The notes under the pieces were generated by a model, which was not told the origin of the DNA, did no database searches, and saw only the letters and a list, made by a program, of their open reading frames with translations. Position numbers and translations under genes: made by a program. A stretch of DNA of 64,000 bases from Paracoccus chinensis (GTDB lineage: Bacteria > Pseudomonadota > Alphaproteobacteria > Rhodobacterales > Rhodobacteraceae), in assembly GCF_900102885.1 (NCBI RefSeq), contig NZ_FNGE01000003.1, positions 62,001 through 126,000 of the forward strand, read 5' to 3'. The stretch's first letter is position 1, and the number at the start of each line of letters is the position of its first letter. Below are positions 54,754 to 63,104 of this stretch, piece after piece.

Positions 54754-55899
54754 TCAGCTTCCCGTGGGGGCCAGGGTGGCGCCGCGGTCGCGGCGGTAGA
54801 AACGGACCTTGTCGGGGTCCAGGGCCACGCCGATGCCCGGCCCCTGGGGCAGGTGCACGCAGAAATCGGCGTAGCGGATCGGTTCGGCCAGGATCTCGTC
54901 CTTGAGCAGCAGGGGCCCGAACAGCTCGGTCCCCCAGTGCAGCGTCTCGACGGTCGAGAACAGCTGCAGCGCGGCGGCGGTGGATACTCCCGCCTCCAGC
55001 ATGGTCCCGCCATAAAGGCCCAGGCCCGCGGCCTGCCCGATGGCGATCACCTCGGAGCCGCGGCGCAGGCCGCCCGACTGGCCGATCTTGACGGCGAAGA
55101 CATCGGCCGAGCGGTTGGCCGCGACCCGCATCGCGTCGATGGGGCCCTGCAGCACCTCGTCGGCCATGATCGACAGGCGAGAGGTGTCCGTCAGCGCCTT
55201 GAGATCGCGCAGGAACTCGGCCCGGACCGGCTGCTCGGCCAGCTCGACGCCGATCTCCTCCAGCATGGCGACGCCGCGGCGCGCGGTGGCCAGGTCCCAG
55301 GCCTGGTTCACGTCCACCCGGATGCTGGCCCGGTCGCCCACGGCCGCGCAGATCGCGCCCACATGGGCGATGTCGGACTTGAGGTCGCGCTTGCCGATCT
55401 TGAGCTTGAAGATGTTGTGGCGCCGCGCCTCGATCATCGCTTCCGCTTCGGCGATGTCGGTGGTCGAATTGCCGCTGGCCAGCGTCCAGGCGACCGGCAT
55501 TGCCGGGCGCACCGCACCGCCGAAGAGCTGCGCCACCGGCACGCCCAGGCGGCGGCCGAGGCCGTCCCAGAGCGCGATCTCGACGGCGCAGCGCGCGATG
55601 GGGTTGCCGCGCACGGTCCGCTCGATGATGCCGATGGCGCCGTTGATGTCGTTGCCGTCGTGGCCCATCAGGGCGGGCCCGATGTAATGGTCAATGGCCA
55701 GCTTGATGCTTTCGGCGCTTTCGCCGCCATAGCTGAGGCCGCCGATCGAGGTGCCCTCACCGATCCCTTCCGAGCCGTCGTCGAAGCGGACGCGAACCAG
55801 GACGACCGACTGTGCGGTCATGGTGGTCATCGACAGGACGTGGCCCCGGATCGTGGGGATATCCAGCAGCGTGGTTTCGATCAGGTCGATCCTTGGCAT
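54754..55899 (-). CDS. catB: Muconate cycloisomerase CatB
   Basis: 381 residues, enolase-superfamily. Turns cis,cis-muconate into muconolactone. Marks: LLDIPTIRGHVLSMTTM, AVEIALWDGLGRRLGVPV, FKLKIGKRD (catalytic Lys), RVDVNQAWD and IMADE (metal ligands), VFAVKIGQSGGL. Strong resemblance to pseudomonad CatB. ATG 55899 follows GAGG; ATG 55917 is an alternative. First gene of catB-benABCD-livKHMGF; catC is not in the window. Confidence 0.94.
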   Translation of the reverse strand: MPRIDLIETTLLDIPTIRGHVLSMTTMTAQSVVLVRVRFDDGSEGIGEGTSIGGLSYGGESAESIKLAIDHYIGPALMGHDGNDINGAIGIIERTVRGNPIARCAVEIALWDGLGRRLGVPVAQLFGGAVRPAMPVAWTLASGNSTTDIAEAEAMIEARRHNIFKLKIGKRDLKSDIAHVGAICAAVGDRASIRVDVNQAWDLATARRGVAMLEEIGVELAEQPVRAEFLRDLKALTDTSRLSIMADEVLQGPIDAMRVAANRSADVFAVKIGQSGGLRRGSEVIAIGQAAGLGLYGGTMLEAGVSTAAALQLFSTVETLHWGTELFGPLLLKDEILAEPIRYADFCVHLPQGPGIGVALDPDKVRFYRRDRGATLAPTGS

Positions 55900-55974
55900 G
55901 TCGGCACCTCGTGGCATGTGCTGCCACAGTCACGTCCGGGGCCGGTCCTGTCGATAACGCGCCCGGTCTTGCCT

Positions 55975-55992
55975 GATACCCTGCGCGGCATT
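55975..55992. promoter_or_regulatory. Second copy of the cat/ben operator motif
   Basis: GATACCCTGCGCGGCATT, 17 of 18 bases identical to 44188-44205. It lies 76 bp upstream of catB and 60 bp upstream of the divergent glutathione transferase. Best explained as the LysR binding site of the catB-ben-liv operon. Confidence 0.6.
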
Positions 55993-56052
55993 TTCCTTTC
56001 GCCCGGAAGGGCCGACAGCCGGAGTCGCGTCCGCACCTACAGGAGAGACAAG

Positions 56053-56691
56053 ATGCCAACGCTTCACTGGTCCCCGCGCTCGCCCTATGTCCGCAAGGTG
56101 ATGGTTGCGCTGCATGAAAAGGGGCTGGCCTCGCAGGTGACGGTCGTGCGGACCCATGCCGATCCCCTGATCCCGCACGACGGGCTGATGCAGGTGAACC
56201 CGCTGAGCAAGATCCCCACGCTGGAACGCGAGGGGCTGCCGCCGATCTGGGACAGCCGCGTGATCTGCGAATGGGCCGATCAGGAAGGCACCGAAGGCCC
56301 GCGCCTGTTTCCGGCGGATCCCGAGGCGCGGGTTCTCGCGTTGCGGGACGAGGCGACCGGCTCGGGGCTGATGGACATCGCCCTGCCGTGGCTGGTCGAG
56401 ACGCGGATGCGGCCCGAGGAGCAGCGCAGCCCGCAGCAGATCGACGCCTGGCGGCGCAAGGCGGGCAGCACGCTCGACTGGCTGGAGGAGAACATCGGTG
56501 CCATCGCCGCCCGCGACTTCGACATCGGCCATGTCGCCATCGGGGCTGCGCTCAGCTACCTCGATTTTCGCTTCGGCGCCGAGAACTGGCCCAAGGGCCG
56601 CCCCCAGCTGGCGGCCTGGCACACCAGTTTCCGCGCCCGTCCCTCGGTGCAGGCGACCGAGTTCCGGGACGACCCCCGTCCGGCGGGCTGA
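56053..56691 (+). CDS. Glutathione S-transferase family protein
   Basis: 212 residues. Thioredoxin-like N-domain: LHWSPRSPYVRKVMVALHEK (Ser/Pro at the active-site turn), cis-Pro in NPLSKIPTLE and glutathione-binding DSRVICEW. All-helical C-domain with the N-capping box DIGHVAIGAALSYLD. ATG follows AGGAGAGAC. Divergent from catB and sharing its regulatory gap, so it may be coinduced by aromatics; substrate unknown. Confidence 0.9.
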   Translation: MPTLHWSPRSPYVRKVMVALHEKGLASQVTVVRTHADPLIPHDGLMQVNPLSKIPTLEREGLPPIWDSRVICEWADQEGTEGPRLFPADPEARVLALRDEATGSGLMDIALPWLVETRMRPEEQRSPQQIDAWRRKAGSTLDWLEENIGAIAARDFDIGHVAIGAALSYLDFRFGAENWPKGRPQLAAWHTSFRARPSVQATEFRDDPRPAG

Positions 56692-56697
56692 CACGGT

Positions 56698-56726
56698 CCC
56701 GCCTGCGGGGGTGACTCGCAGGCGGG
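56698..56726. terminator. Hairpin after the glutathione transferase gene
   Basis: Perfect 10-bp stem CCCGCCTGCG/CGCAGGCGGG with a 9-nt loop; no T-run follows directly. The rest of the 180-bp gap to the YbjN gene shows no recognisable site. Confidence 0.55.
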
Positions 56727-56871
56727 CCGAAACGGCTGTCGTTAAAAAACTGTTTACAGAAGCGCGTTTTAGCCCGACACCCTGATCCGCAGAAGGCCTG
56801 CCGCCGAATGAGCCGGGGACAGGACCGACAGGCCGGGATCAACCCGGCCGTCAAGGGCAGGGGCAGGACAC

Positions 56872-57375
56872 ATGGCGCAGCTGGATCATCGAATCCAAGC
56901 CGACGAGACTCATCCTATCGACATCGCCGAAGCCGTGGCCCTGCGCCGCGGCTGGGAGTTCCAGCGGATGGCGGACGACCAGATCGCGGTGACGATCCGC
57001 GGACAGTGGCGCGACCATGCGCTGACGCTTGCCTGGTCCGGACGCGACGAGATGCTGCGGCTGATCTGCTGCTTCGACCTCGATCCGCCCGAGGCGCGGA
57101 TGCCGGCGCTTTACCAACTTCTGAACCTTGTCAACGACGAAGTCTGGGACGGCAGCTTCGCCTTCTGGCCGCAGCAGCGCGTGATGGTCTGGCGCTATGG
57201 GCTGGTGCTGTCCGGGCAGGCGCTGGCCGAAGACGGGCAGATCGACTGCATGATCCGCAGCGCCGTCGAAAACTGCGAGCGGTTTCATCCTTCCTTCCAG
57301 TCCGCCTGCCGGGGCGGAGAGCCCGAAGCGGCGCTGGCCCTGGCCCTTCCTGTTGCGCTGGCCCGTGCGGCCTGA
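56872..57375 (+). CDS. YbjN-domain protein
   Basis: 167 residues of the YbjN fold (type III chaperone-like), a widespread family of uncertain role in sensory transduction or stress. Marks: GWEFQRMADDQIAVTIRGQW, LICCFDLDPPEARMPALYQL, LVNDEVWDGSFAFWP. No signal peptide or membrane segment. It lies 69 bp before proC on the same strand, a linkage seen in other alphaproteobacteria as far as I recall. Confidence 0.85.
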   Translation: MAQLDHRIQADETHPIDIAEAVALRRGWEFQRMADDQIAVTIRGQWRDHALTLAWSGRDEMLRLICCFDLDPPEARMPALYQLLNLVNDEVWDGSFAFWPQQRVMVWRYGLVLSGQALAEDGQIDCMIRSAVENCERFHPSFQSACRGGEPEAALALALPVALARAA

Positions 57376-57444
57376 GCGCCGCCTCTGGACAGCGCCGCGC
57401 CGATGGTTACCCCTTGCTGCCGACAATGGCAGGCGAGGGGGCAC

Positions 57445-58254
57445 ATGGATCTGGCGCATCTGAATGACAGGGGGCTTGTGCTCGTGGGGTGCGGGCGCAT
57501 GGGCGGCGCGCTGCTGCAGGGCTGGCTGGCGCGCGGGCTTGCGCCCAAGGCCGTCCATGTCATCGATCCCAAGGTGCCCGGCTGGGTGGCCGAGCGCGGT
57601 GTTTCGGTCGAGGGGCCGGGCCCCGCCGATCCGGCCGTGATCGTGCTGGCGGTCAAGCCGCAGATGATGGGGGACGTGCTGCCGAGCCTTTCCCGTTCAG
57701 GCGGCGCCGACCGGCTGGTGCTGTCGGTGGCGGCGGGCGTGACGCTGGCTGCTTATGGCCGCGCCTTCCCCGGCGCCCCCGTGGTGCGCGCGATGCCGAA
57801 CACCCCCGCCGCGATCGGGCAGGGGATCACCGCCATTGTCGGCAACGATCAGGCGGGTGCGGCCGCGCTGGACATGGCCGAATCACTGATGGCCGCCGTC
57901 GGCCGCGTCGTCCGGCTGACGGACGAATCGCAGATGGACGCGGTGACGGCCGTCTCCGGCTCGGGTCCCGCCTATGTCTTTCACCTGATCGAGACGCTCG
58001 CGGCGGCAGGCGAGGCCGAGGGGCTGCCCGCCGATCTCGCGCTGGACCTTGCCCGCGCGACGGTTGCAGGGGCAGGGGCGCTGGCAATGCACGAGGACGA
58101 GGATCCCGCGAAGCTGCGCGAGGCCGTGACCTCGCCCGCCGGCACGACCGCGGCCGGGCTGGCGCACCTGATGGACCCCGAAACGGGTCTTGCACCCCTG
58201 ATGCGCCGCACCGTGGCGGCGGCTGCGGCGCGTGGGCGGGAGCTTGGCAAATGA
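57445..58254 (+). CDS. proC: Pyrroline-5-carboxylate reductase
   Basis: 269 residues; last step of proline synthesis with NAD(P)H. N-terminal LVGCGRMGGALLQGW cofactor loop, AVKPQMM, RAMPNTPAAIGQG, and the C-terminal signature SGSGPAYVFHLIE ... VTSPAGTTAAGL. ATG 57445 has AGGCGAGGGG upstream. Overlaps csaA by 4 bp. Confidence 0.95.
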   Translation: MDLAHLNDRGLVLVGCGRMGGALLQGWLARGLAPKAVHVIDPKVPGWVAERGVSVEGPGPADPAVIVLAVKPQMMGDVLPSLSRSGGADRLVLSVAAGVTLAAYGRAFPGAPVVRAMPNTPAAIGQGITAIVGNDQAGAAALDMAESLMAAVGRVVRLTDESQMDAVTAVSGSGPAYVFHLIETLAAAGEAEGLPADLALDLARATVAGAGALAMHEDEDPAKLREAVTSPAGTTAAGLAHLMDPETGLAPLMRRTVAAAAARGRELGK

Positions 58255-58601
58255 CCGGGCCTGCCGCGCAGATCGCCTATGACGACTTTGCCCGCGTGGA
58301 CATCCGCGCCGGCACCATCATCCGCGCCGAGCCCTTCCCGGAGGCGCGCGTGCCCGCGATCAGGCTGTGGATCGACTTCGGTCCCGCCATCGGGGAAAAG
58401 CGCAGCTCGGCCCAGATCACGCGTCACTACGAGCCGGCCGGGCTGGTCGGGCGGCAGGTGCTGGCCGTGGTGAACTTCCCGCCGCGCCAGATCGGCAAGG
58501 TCATGTCCGAGGTGCTTGTCCTGGGCCTGCCCGATGCTGACGGCCAAGTCGTGCTGATCGGCCCCGACAGCCCGGTCCCAAACGGAGGACGAATGTATTG
58601 A
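58251..58601 (+). CDS. csaA: CsaA-type tRNA-binding-domain protein
   Basis: 116 residues, a single EMAP/OB-fold domain: YDDFARVDIRAGTIIRAEPF, GEKRSSAQITRHYEP, VLAVVNFPPRQIGKVMSEVL, LGLPDADGQVVLIGPD. CsaA proteins are dimers with chaperone-like or tRNA-binding activity. ATG overlaps proC; its TGA overlaps the next ATG (TGATG). Confidence 0.93.
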   Translation: MTGPAAQIAYDDFARVDIRAGTIIRAEPFPEARVPAIRLWIDFGPAIGEKRSSAQITRHYEPAGLVGRQVLAVVNFPPRQIGKVMSEVLVLGLPDADGQVVLIGPDSPVPNGGRMY

Positions 58602-59551
58602 TGCGCCTGCTTGTCACCCGCCGCATGACGGCCGCCGCCGAAAGGGCGATCTCGGAGGTTTTTGACGCGACCTTCCGCGACTCGACTGCGCCCCTGACCG
58701 AGGCCGAGGCGATCGCGGCCCTGCGCGAGAATGACGCGGTTCTCCCGACGCTCGGCGATCCCTTCAACGCGGCGGTGCTGGGCACGTCCGACCGTCGCGC
58801 GCGGGTGCTCGCGAACTTCGGCGCGGGCTTCAACCACATCGACCTGCAAGCCGCCCGCGCGGCGGGCATCATCGTGACGAACACGCCCGATGTCGTGACC
58901 GACGCCACCGCCGACATCGCGCTGACGCTGATCCTGATGACCGCGCGCCGGGCGGGCGAGGGCGAGCGGCTGGTCCGCGCGGGGCGATGGACCGGCTGGC
59001 ACCCGACGCAGATGCTGGGGATGCACGTCACGAGCCGCACTGTCGGTATCATCGGCATGGGCCGCATCGGGCAGGCCATCGCGCGCCGCTGCCACCATGG
59101 CTTCGGGATGCCGGTGATCTTTCACAACCGCTCGACTGTTACGGACCTCGACCTGCCGGCGCGGCAGGTGCCGCTGGCGGACCTGCTGGCGCAGGCCGAC
59201 ATCGTGGTGACTGCGGTGCCCGGCGGCGCCGCGACCCGCCACCTGATCGGCGCGGCGGAACTGGCGGCGATGAAGCCGGGCGCGATCCTGGTCAACATCG
59301 CCCGCGGTGACGTGGTGGATGAGGCTGCCTTGATCGCGGCGCTGGAGGCGCGCCAGCTCGCCGGTGCGGGCCTTGACGTCTACGAGCGAGAGCCGGAGGT
59401 GCCCGAGGCGCTGCGCGTGCGCGAGGACGTGGTCCTGCTGCCCCATCTCGGCACGGCGACCGAGGAGGTGCGCACCGACATGGCCCTGCGCGCGCTGGAG
59501 AACCTGACGGCCTTCTTCCGGGGCGATGCGCCCCCTGATCGCGTGGCCTGA
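58601..59551 (+). CDS. D-isomer 2-hydroxyacid dehydrogenase (glyoxylate/hydroxypyruvate reductase type)
   Basis: 316 residues. NAD(P)-binding GMGRIGQAIARR near residue 155, catalytic Arg in NIARGDVVDEAAL, Glu in DVYEREPEVPEAL and His in LLPHLGTATEE. FGAGFNHIDLQAARAAGI is typical of GyaR-like enzymes. Substrate is probably glyoxylate or hydroxypyruvate but not certain. Third gene of proC-csaA-dehydrogenase; ATG 58601 coupled by TGATG. Confidence 0.9.
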   Translation: MRLLVTRRMTAAAERAISEVFDATFRDSTAPLTEAEAIAALRENDAVLPTLGDPFNAAVLGTSDRRARVLANFGAGFNHIDLQAARAAGIIVTNTPDVVTDATADIALTLILMTARRAGEGERLVRAGRWTGWHPTQMLGMHVTSRTVGIIGMGRIGQAIARRCHHGFGMPVIFHNRSTVTDLDLPARQVPLADLLAQADIVVTAVPGGAATRHLIGAAELAAMKPGAILVNIARGDVVDEAALIAALEARQLAGAGLDVYEREPEVPEALRVREDVVLLPHLGTATEEVRTDMALRALENLTAFFRGDAPPDRVA

Positions 59552-59571
59552 CGCCCCAAGGGAAACCCAGC

Positions 59572-59596
59572 GGAACCTTGGACTTGGCCCCGCGTT
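59572..59596 (+). promoter_or_regulatory. EcfG-type general stress promoter for csbD
   Basis: GGAAC (59572-59576), exactly 16 nt, CGTT (59593-59596): a full match to the alphaproteobacterial EcfG consensus, 34 nt upstream of the CsbD start. Confidence 0.6.
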
Positions 59597-59629
59597 GTTC
59601 ATGCAGGTTGAAACAACGGAGGCCAGGCA

Positions 59630-59830
59630 ATGAACTGGGATATCATCCAGGGCAGGTGGGACCAGCTGAAGGGTTCGGTGAAGCAGGAATGGGGTGACCT
59701 GACCGACGACGAGGTCACCCAGATCAACGGCGACCGCGACAAGCTGTCGGGCAAGCTGCAGGAACGCTATGGCTGGGCCAAGGCGGATGCGGACGAGAAG
59801 ATGAACGACTTCATGCGCCGCCACGGCTGA
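59630..59830 (+). CDS. CsbD family stress-response protein
   Basis: 66 residues: MNWDIIQGRWDQLKGSVKQE, GDLTDDEVTQINGDRDKLSG and a C-terminal amphipathic helix. Small, hydrophilic CsbD proteins are induced by general stress in many bacteria; molecular role unknown. ACGGAGGCC provides the ribosome-binding site. Preceded by a GGAAC-N16-CGTT promoter and followed by a strong bidirectional terminator. Confidence 0.93.
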   Translation: MNWDIIQGRWDQLKGSVKQEWGDLTDDEVTQINGDRDKLSGKLQERYGWAKADADEKMNDFMRRHG

Positions 59831-59851
59831 CGATATCTGCCGGGGAATGAG

Positions 59852-59877
59852 GAAGGGGCGCCGCGAGGCGCCCCTTC
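59852..59877. terminator. Bidirectional terminator between csbD and the DUF808 gene
   Basis: Perfect 11-bp stem GAAGGGGCGCC/GGCGCCCCTTC with tetraloop GCGA, between converging genes. Confidence 0.75.
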
Positions 59878-59891
59878 TGCGTTGAAGAAGC

Positions 59892-60863
59892 TCAGGCCGT
59901 GCGGCCCAGCAGCCGCTGACCGCCGCGCCACAAGGGCGCCAGGACGTTCGTGGACAGCGGGATCAGCAGAAGCCCCAGCGCCAGACCGAACAGCCCGTCG
60001 AAGAAGGCTGTCACCGCCCAACCGACAAAGCCCTGCGCCGTGGGGACGGCGTGCGCGGCGAACTCGGACCAGTGGTGGATCGTGTCGTACATCAAGCCGA
60101 AGCCAAGCTCATCAAGGCCATGCAGCACGATGTTGCCGCCCACCCACAACATTGCAGCGGTCCCGACGATGGTCAGCGTCTTCATGAAGCCCGGCATCGC
60201 CTTGACGATGGCGCGGCCGGCAGATTCCAGGAACCCCTCGCGCGTGCGGGCCAGCGAGACGCCGTAGTCGTCCGCCTTCACGATCAGCCCCACCGCGCCA
60301 TAAACGGCGGCTGTGATCGCCACGGCCACGGCGAACAGCACAATGGCGCGCATGACGAGTCCCTGATCCGGGGGAATGGTGGAAAGCGCGATGGTCATGA
60401 TCTCGGCCGACAGGATGAAGTCGGTCTTGATCGCGCCCTTCACCTTGGATTCCTCGAGCTGGCAGGGATCGCCGACCTCCTCGCCCTCGTAGCTGTCATG
60501 CCCGGGATGGGGGTTGAGCGCGTGCCAGACCTTTTCGGCCCCCTCGAAGCAGAGATAGGCGCCGCCGATCATCAGCAGCGGCGTGATCGCCCAAGGCGCC
60601 AGTTCCGACAGGATCAGCGCGATCGGCAGCAGGATCACGACCTTGTTGAAGATCGAGCCCTTGGCGATGCGCCACACGATCGGGATCTCGCGCCTGGCAT
60701 CGAAGCCGTGGACGTATTTCGGCGTCACCGCCGCGTCGTCGATCACGGCGCCCGCGGCCTTCATCCCGGCCTTTGCGGACATCCCCGCCACGTCGTCCAC
60801 CGATGCCGCCGCGACCTTGGCGATTCCCGCCACGTCATCCAGTAGTGCGATCAGCCCGCTCAT
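59892..60863 (-). CDS. DUF808 (YedI-like) membrane protein
   Basis: 323 residues with five or six helices. N-terminal MSGLIALLDDVAGIAKVAAA and DDVAGMSAKAGMKAAGAVIDD are the family signature, then GGAYLCFEGAEKVWH and ALSTIPPDQGLVMRAIVLF. Function unknown; often grouped as putative inner-membrane transporters. ATG 60863; AAGGGAACG upstream is a weak ribosome-binding site. Divergent from cobS. Confidence 0.9.
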   Translation of the reverse strand: MSGLIALLDDVAGIAKVAAASVDDVAGMSAKAGMKAAGAVIDDAAVTPKYVHGFDARREIPIVWRIAKGSIFNKVVILLPIALILSELAPWAITPLLMIGGAYLCFEGAEKVWHALNPHPGHDSYEGEEVGDPCQLEESKVKGAIKTDFILSAEIMTIALSTIPPDQGLVMRAIVLFAVAVAITAAVYGAVGLIVKADDYGVSLARTREGFLESAGRAIVKAMPGFMKTLTIVGTAAMLWVGGNIVLHGLDELGFGLMYDTIHHWSEFAAHAVPTAQGFVGWAVTAFFDGLFGLALGLLLIPLSTNVLAPLWRGGQRLLGRTA

Positions 60864-61031
60864 TGCCGTTCCCTTGCCAGTGCGCTTGGTGGCGAACGCC
60901 AGCGGCGGGGTTTCGGTTCGATCAACGTGGAACAGCGGGACTTGGCCCCCCCTTTCATGAGGTGACACGCCTTGCACGCGGCCCAAGGATGTTCCATCAC
61001 CGGCCGGATGGACCGATGGGGGACTGGGGCG

Positions 61032-62009
61032 ATGGCTACTCTGGATCAGAACGCGAAACCGACCGAGGAAATCGACGTCCGCGACGTCTTCGGCCTGGAC
61101 AGCGACATGAAGGTCAAGGGCTTCGCCGAGCGCACCGAACGGGTGCCGGAACTGGACCCCACCTACAAGTTCGACCCCGACACCACCTTGGCGATTCTGG
61201 CAGGCTTTGCCTATAACCGCCGGGTGATGATCCAGGGCTACCACGGCACCGGCAAATCCACGCATATCGAGCAGGTGGCCGCTCGCCTGAACTGGCCGAC
61301 CGTGCGGGTGAACCTGGACAGCCACGTCAGCCGGATCGACCTGATCGGCAAGGACGCGATCAAGCTGGTGGACGGCAAGCAGGTCACCGTCTTCCACGAA
61401 GGCATCCTGCCCTGGGCGCTGCGCAACCCGACCGCCATCGTCTTCGACGAATATGACGCGGGCCGCGCGGACGTCATGTTCGTGATCCAGCGCGTGCTGG
61501 AGGCCGAAGGCAAGCTGACCCTTCTGGACCAGAACGAGGTCATCACCCCGAACCCCTATTTCCGCCTGTTCGCCACCGCGAACACCGTGGGCCTGGGCGA
61601 CACGACCGGCCTTTACCACGGCACCCAGCAGATCAACCAGGGCCAGATGGACCGCTGGAACCTGGTGGCGACGCTGAACTACCTGTCGCATGACGCCGAG
61701 GTCGCCATCGTGCTGGCCAAGGTGCCGCAGATGAACACCGAAAAGGGCCGCAAATGCGTGGCGCAGATGGTGACGCTGGCGGACCTGACCCGCACCGCCT
61801 TCATGCAGGGCGACCTGTCCACGGTCATGTCGCCGCGCACGGTGATCTCCTGGGCGCAGAACAGCCGCATCTTCGACAACGTCGGCTATGCCTTCCGCCT
61901 GACCTTCCTGAACAAGTGCGACGAACTGGAACGCCAGACGGTCGCCGAGTTCTACCAGCGCCTGTTCGACGAGGAACTGCCGGAAAGCGCCGTGGCAAAG
62001 GCCGGGTGA
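61032..62009 (+). CDS. cobS: Aerobic cobaltochelatase subunit CobS
   Basis: 325 residues, AAA+ ATPase. With CobT it forms the hexameric motor that drives CobN to insert Co2+ into hydrogenobyrinate a,c-diamide for cobalamin. Walker A GYHGTGKS at 69-76, Walker B IVFDEYD, and [23 protein letters not shown] 61032 (MATLDQNAK) is favoured over an upstream frame extension to 60972, which lacks family residues. cobT is 1.7 kb downstream on the same strand. Confidence 0.95.
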   Translation: MATLDQNAKPTEEIDVRDVFGLDSDMKVKGFAERTERVPELDPTYKFDPDTTLAILAGFAYNRRVMIQGYHGTGKSTHIEQVAARLNWPTVRVNLDSHVSRIDLIGKDAIKLVDGKQVTVFHEGILPWALRNPTAIVFDEYDAGRADVMFVIQRVLEAEGKLTLLDQNEVITPNPYFRLFATANTVGLGDTTGLYHGTQQINQGQMDRWNLVATLNYLSHDAEVAIVLAKVPQMNTEKGRKCVAQMVTLADLTRTAFMQGDLSTVMSPRTVISWAQNSRIFDNVGYAFRLTFLNKCDELERQTVAEFYQRLFDEELPESAVAKAG

Positions 62010-62047
62010 GGGCGCGCGCCTTCCGCGCGTCCCGCACGGCGCGCGGC

Positions 62048-62632
62048 TCAGGCCTCGCGCGCGGCCTTGGTCGCCTTGGTCCACCAGACCAGTTCTTCCA
62101 GCATCGACTTCAGCGAACCTTGCAGCACGCCCTCGATCTCGCTCATGGGGGCGTTCTGGCCGCCGCTCCAGACCTTGAAGAACTCGGACCCGCCGATGTG
62201 GACGGCGTTGCGCAGCGGCACCATCTGCAGCTCGACCGCGACCTGCCGCAGATGTTCGAGCGAGCGGGCCCCGCCCATCGAGCCATAGGCCAGCGCGCCG
62301 ACCGGCTTGCGGTTCCAGCCGACGTAGTCCTGGTCGAAGGCGTTCTTCACCGAGGCGGGCATCCCGTGGTTGTATTCCGCCAGAACGAACAGATAGCCGT
62401 CGAACTCGGCCACCTTCTGCTGCCAGCGCACGGCGCGCGGGTCCTGCGAGGGGACATAGGCGTTCGAGGCCGCCTCGTCGAAGAAGGGCAGGTCATAGTC
62501 GCGCAGGTCCACCAGCTCGAAGTCCAGCTCGGGATGGTCCTTGACCTTGTCCATCAGCCAGGCGGCGGGCTTGTCGGCGAAGCGGGCCTTGCGGGTCGAG
62601 CCGATGATGACGGCGATGCGGGGCTTGGCCAT
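62048..62632 (-). CDS. NAD(P)H-dependent FMN/quinone reductase
   Basis: 194 residues, flavodoxin-like fold. FMN phosphate loop IIGSTRKARFADKPA, LAEYNHGMPASVKNAFD and YGSMGGARSLEHLR are characteristic of the ArsH/ChrR/YieF group. Reduces quinones, azo dyes or chromate. ATG 62632 follows TGGAGACC at the right distance; ATG 62644 is within that site. Divergent from an HxlR regulator with a dyad between them. Confidence 0.92.
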   Translation of the reverse strand: MAKPRIAVIIGSTRKARFADKPAAWLMDKVKDHPELDFELVDLRDYDLPFFDEAASNAYVPSQDPRAVRWQQKVAEFDGYLFVLAEYNHGMPASVKNAFDQDYVGWNRKPVGALAYGSMGGARSLEHLRQVAVELQMVPLRNAVHIGGSEFFKVWSGGQNAPMSEIEGVLQGSLKSMLEELVWWTKATKAAREA

Positions 62633-62647
62633 TATGGTCTCCATGAT

Positions 62648-62682
62648 TAACTAGGTTTCCGAAAGATACTTCGGATCAGTTA
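62648..62682. promoter_or_regulatory. Dyad operator between the FMN reductase and HxlR genes
   Basis: TAACT (62648-62652) and AGTTA (62678-62682) enclose TCCGAA (62658-62663) and TTCGGA (62670-62675): a nested inverted repeat in the 85-bp divergent gap. Probably the HxlR binding site. Confidence 0.6.
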
Positions 62683-62717
62683 GAGAGCGGGAAAAGGCCC
62701 CGCAAGAAGGCACCCTC

Positions 62718-63104
62718 ATGAAACCATGCGACACCCATGACACCGGAACCTGCCAGCGCATCAGCGAGATGCTGTCGCGCATCGGCGACAAGTGGACGCT
62801 GCTGGTGGTCCGCGCCCTCGGACGCGGGCCGCGCCGGTTTTCCGCCCTGCGGCGCCAGCTGGGCAGCATTTCGCAGAAGATGCTGACCCGCACCCTGCGG
62901 AACCTGGAACGCGACGGACTGGTCATCCGCACGGTGACGCCGACCACGCCGCCGCAGGTGGAATATGCGCTGACCACGATGGGCAAGGACCTGTTCGGCC
63001 CCATCGCCGCGCTGGCCGACTGGACGATCACCCATGCTGACTGCATCGACGCAGCGCGGGCGGCCTATGACGGGCGCGAGGCGTCGATTCAGCGCGCCGC
63101 ATAG
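62718..63104 (+). CDS. HxlR-family regulator, probably redox/quinone sensing
   Basis: 128 residues, winged helix: ISEMLSRIGDKWTLLVVRAL, GPRRFSALRRQLGSISQKML, LTRTLRNLERDGLV. Two N-terminal cysteines C4 and C12 recall YodB/HypR-type thiol switches. Divergent from a flavin reductase, like YodB with AzoR in Bacillus. Likely represses the reductase until an electrophile or oxidant modifies a cysteine; inference. Confidence 0.9.
   Translation: MKPCDTHDTGTCQRISEMLSRIGDKWTLLVVRALGRGPRRFSALRRQLGSISQKMLTRTLRNLERDGLVIRTVTPTTPPQVEYALTTMGKDLFGPIAALADWTITHADCIDAARAAYDGREASIQRAA

Noticed and set aside
56727-56871. Promoter around TTTACA near 56752
   Set aside because: A possible -35 exists but nothing like a -10 at proper spacing; insufficient evidence.
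60864-61031. Possible cobalamin riboswitch upstream of cobS
   Set aside because: No B12-box-like or paired P-stem arrangement is visible in the 168-bp gap.
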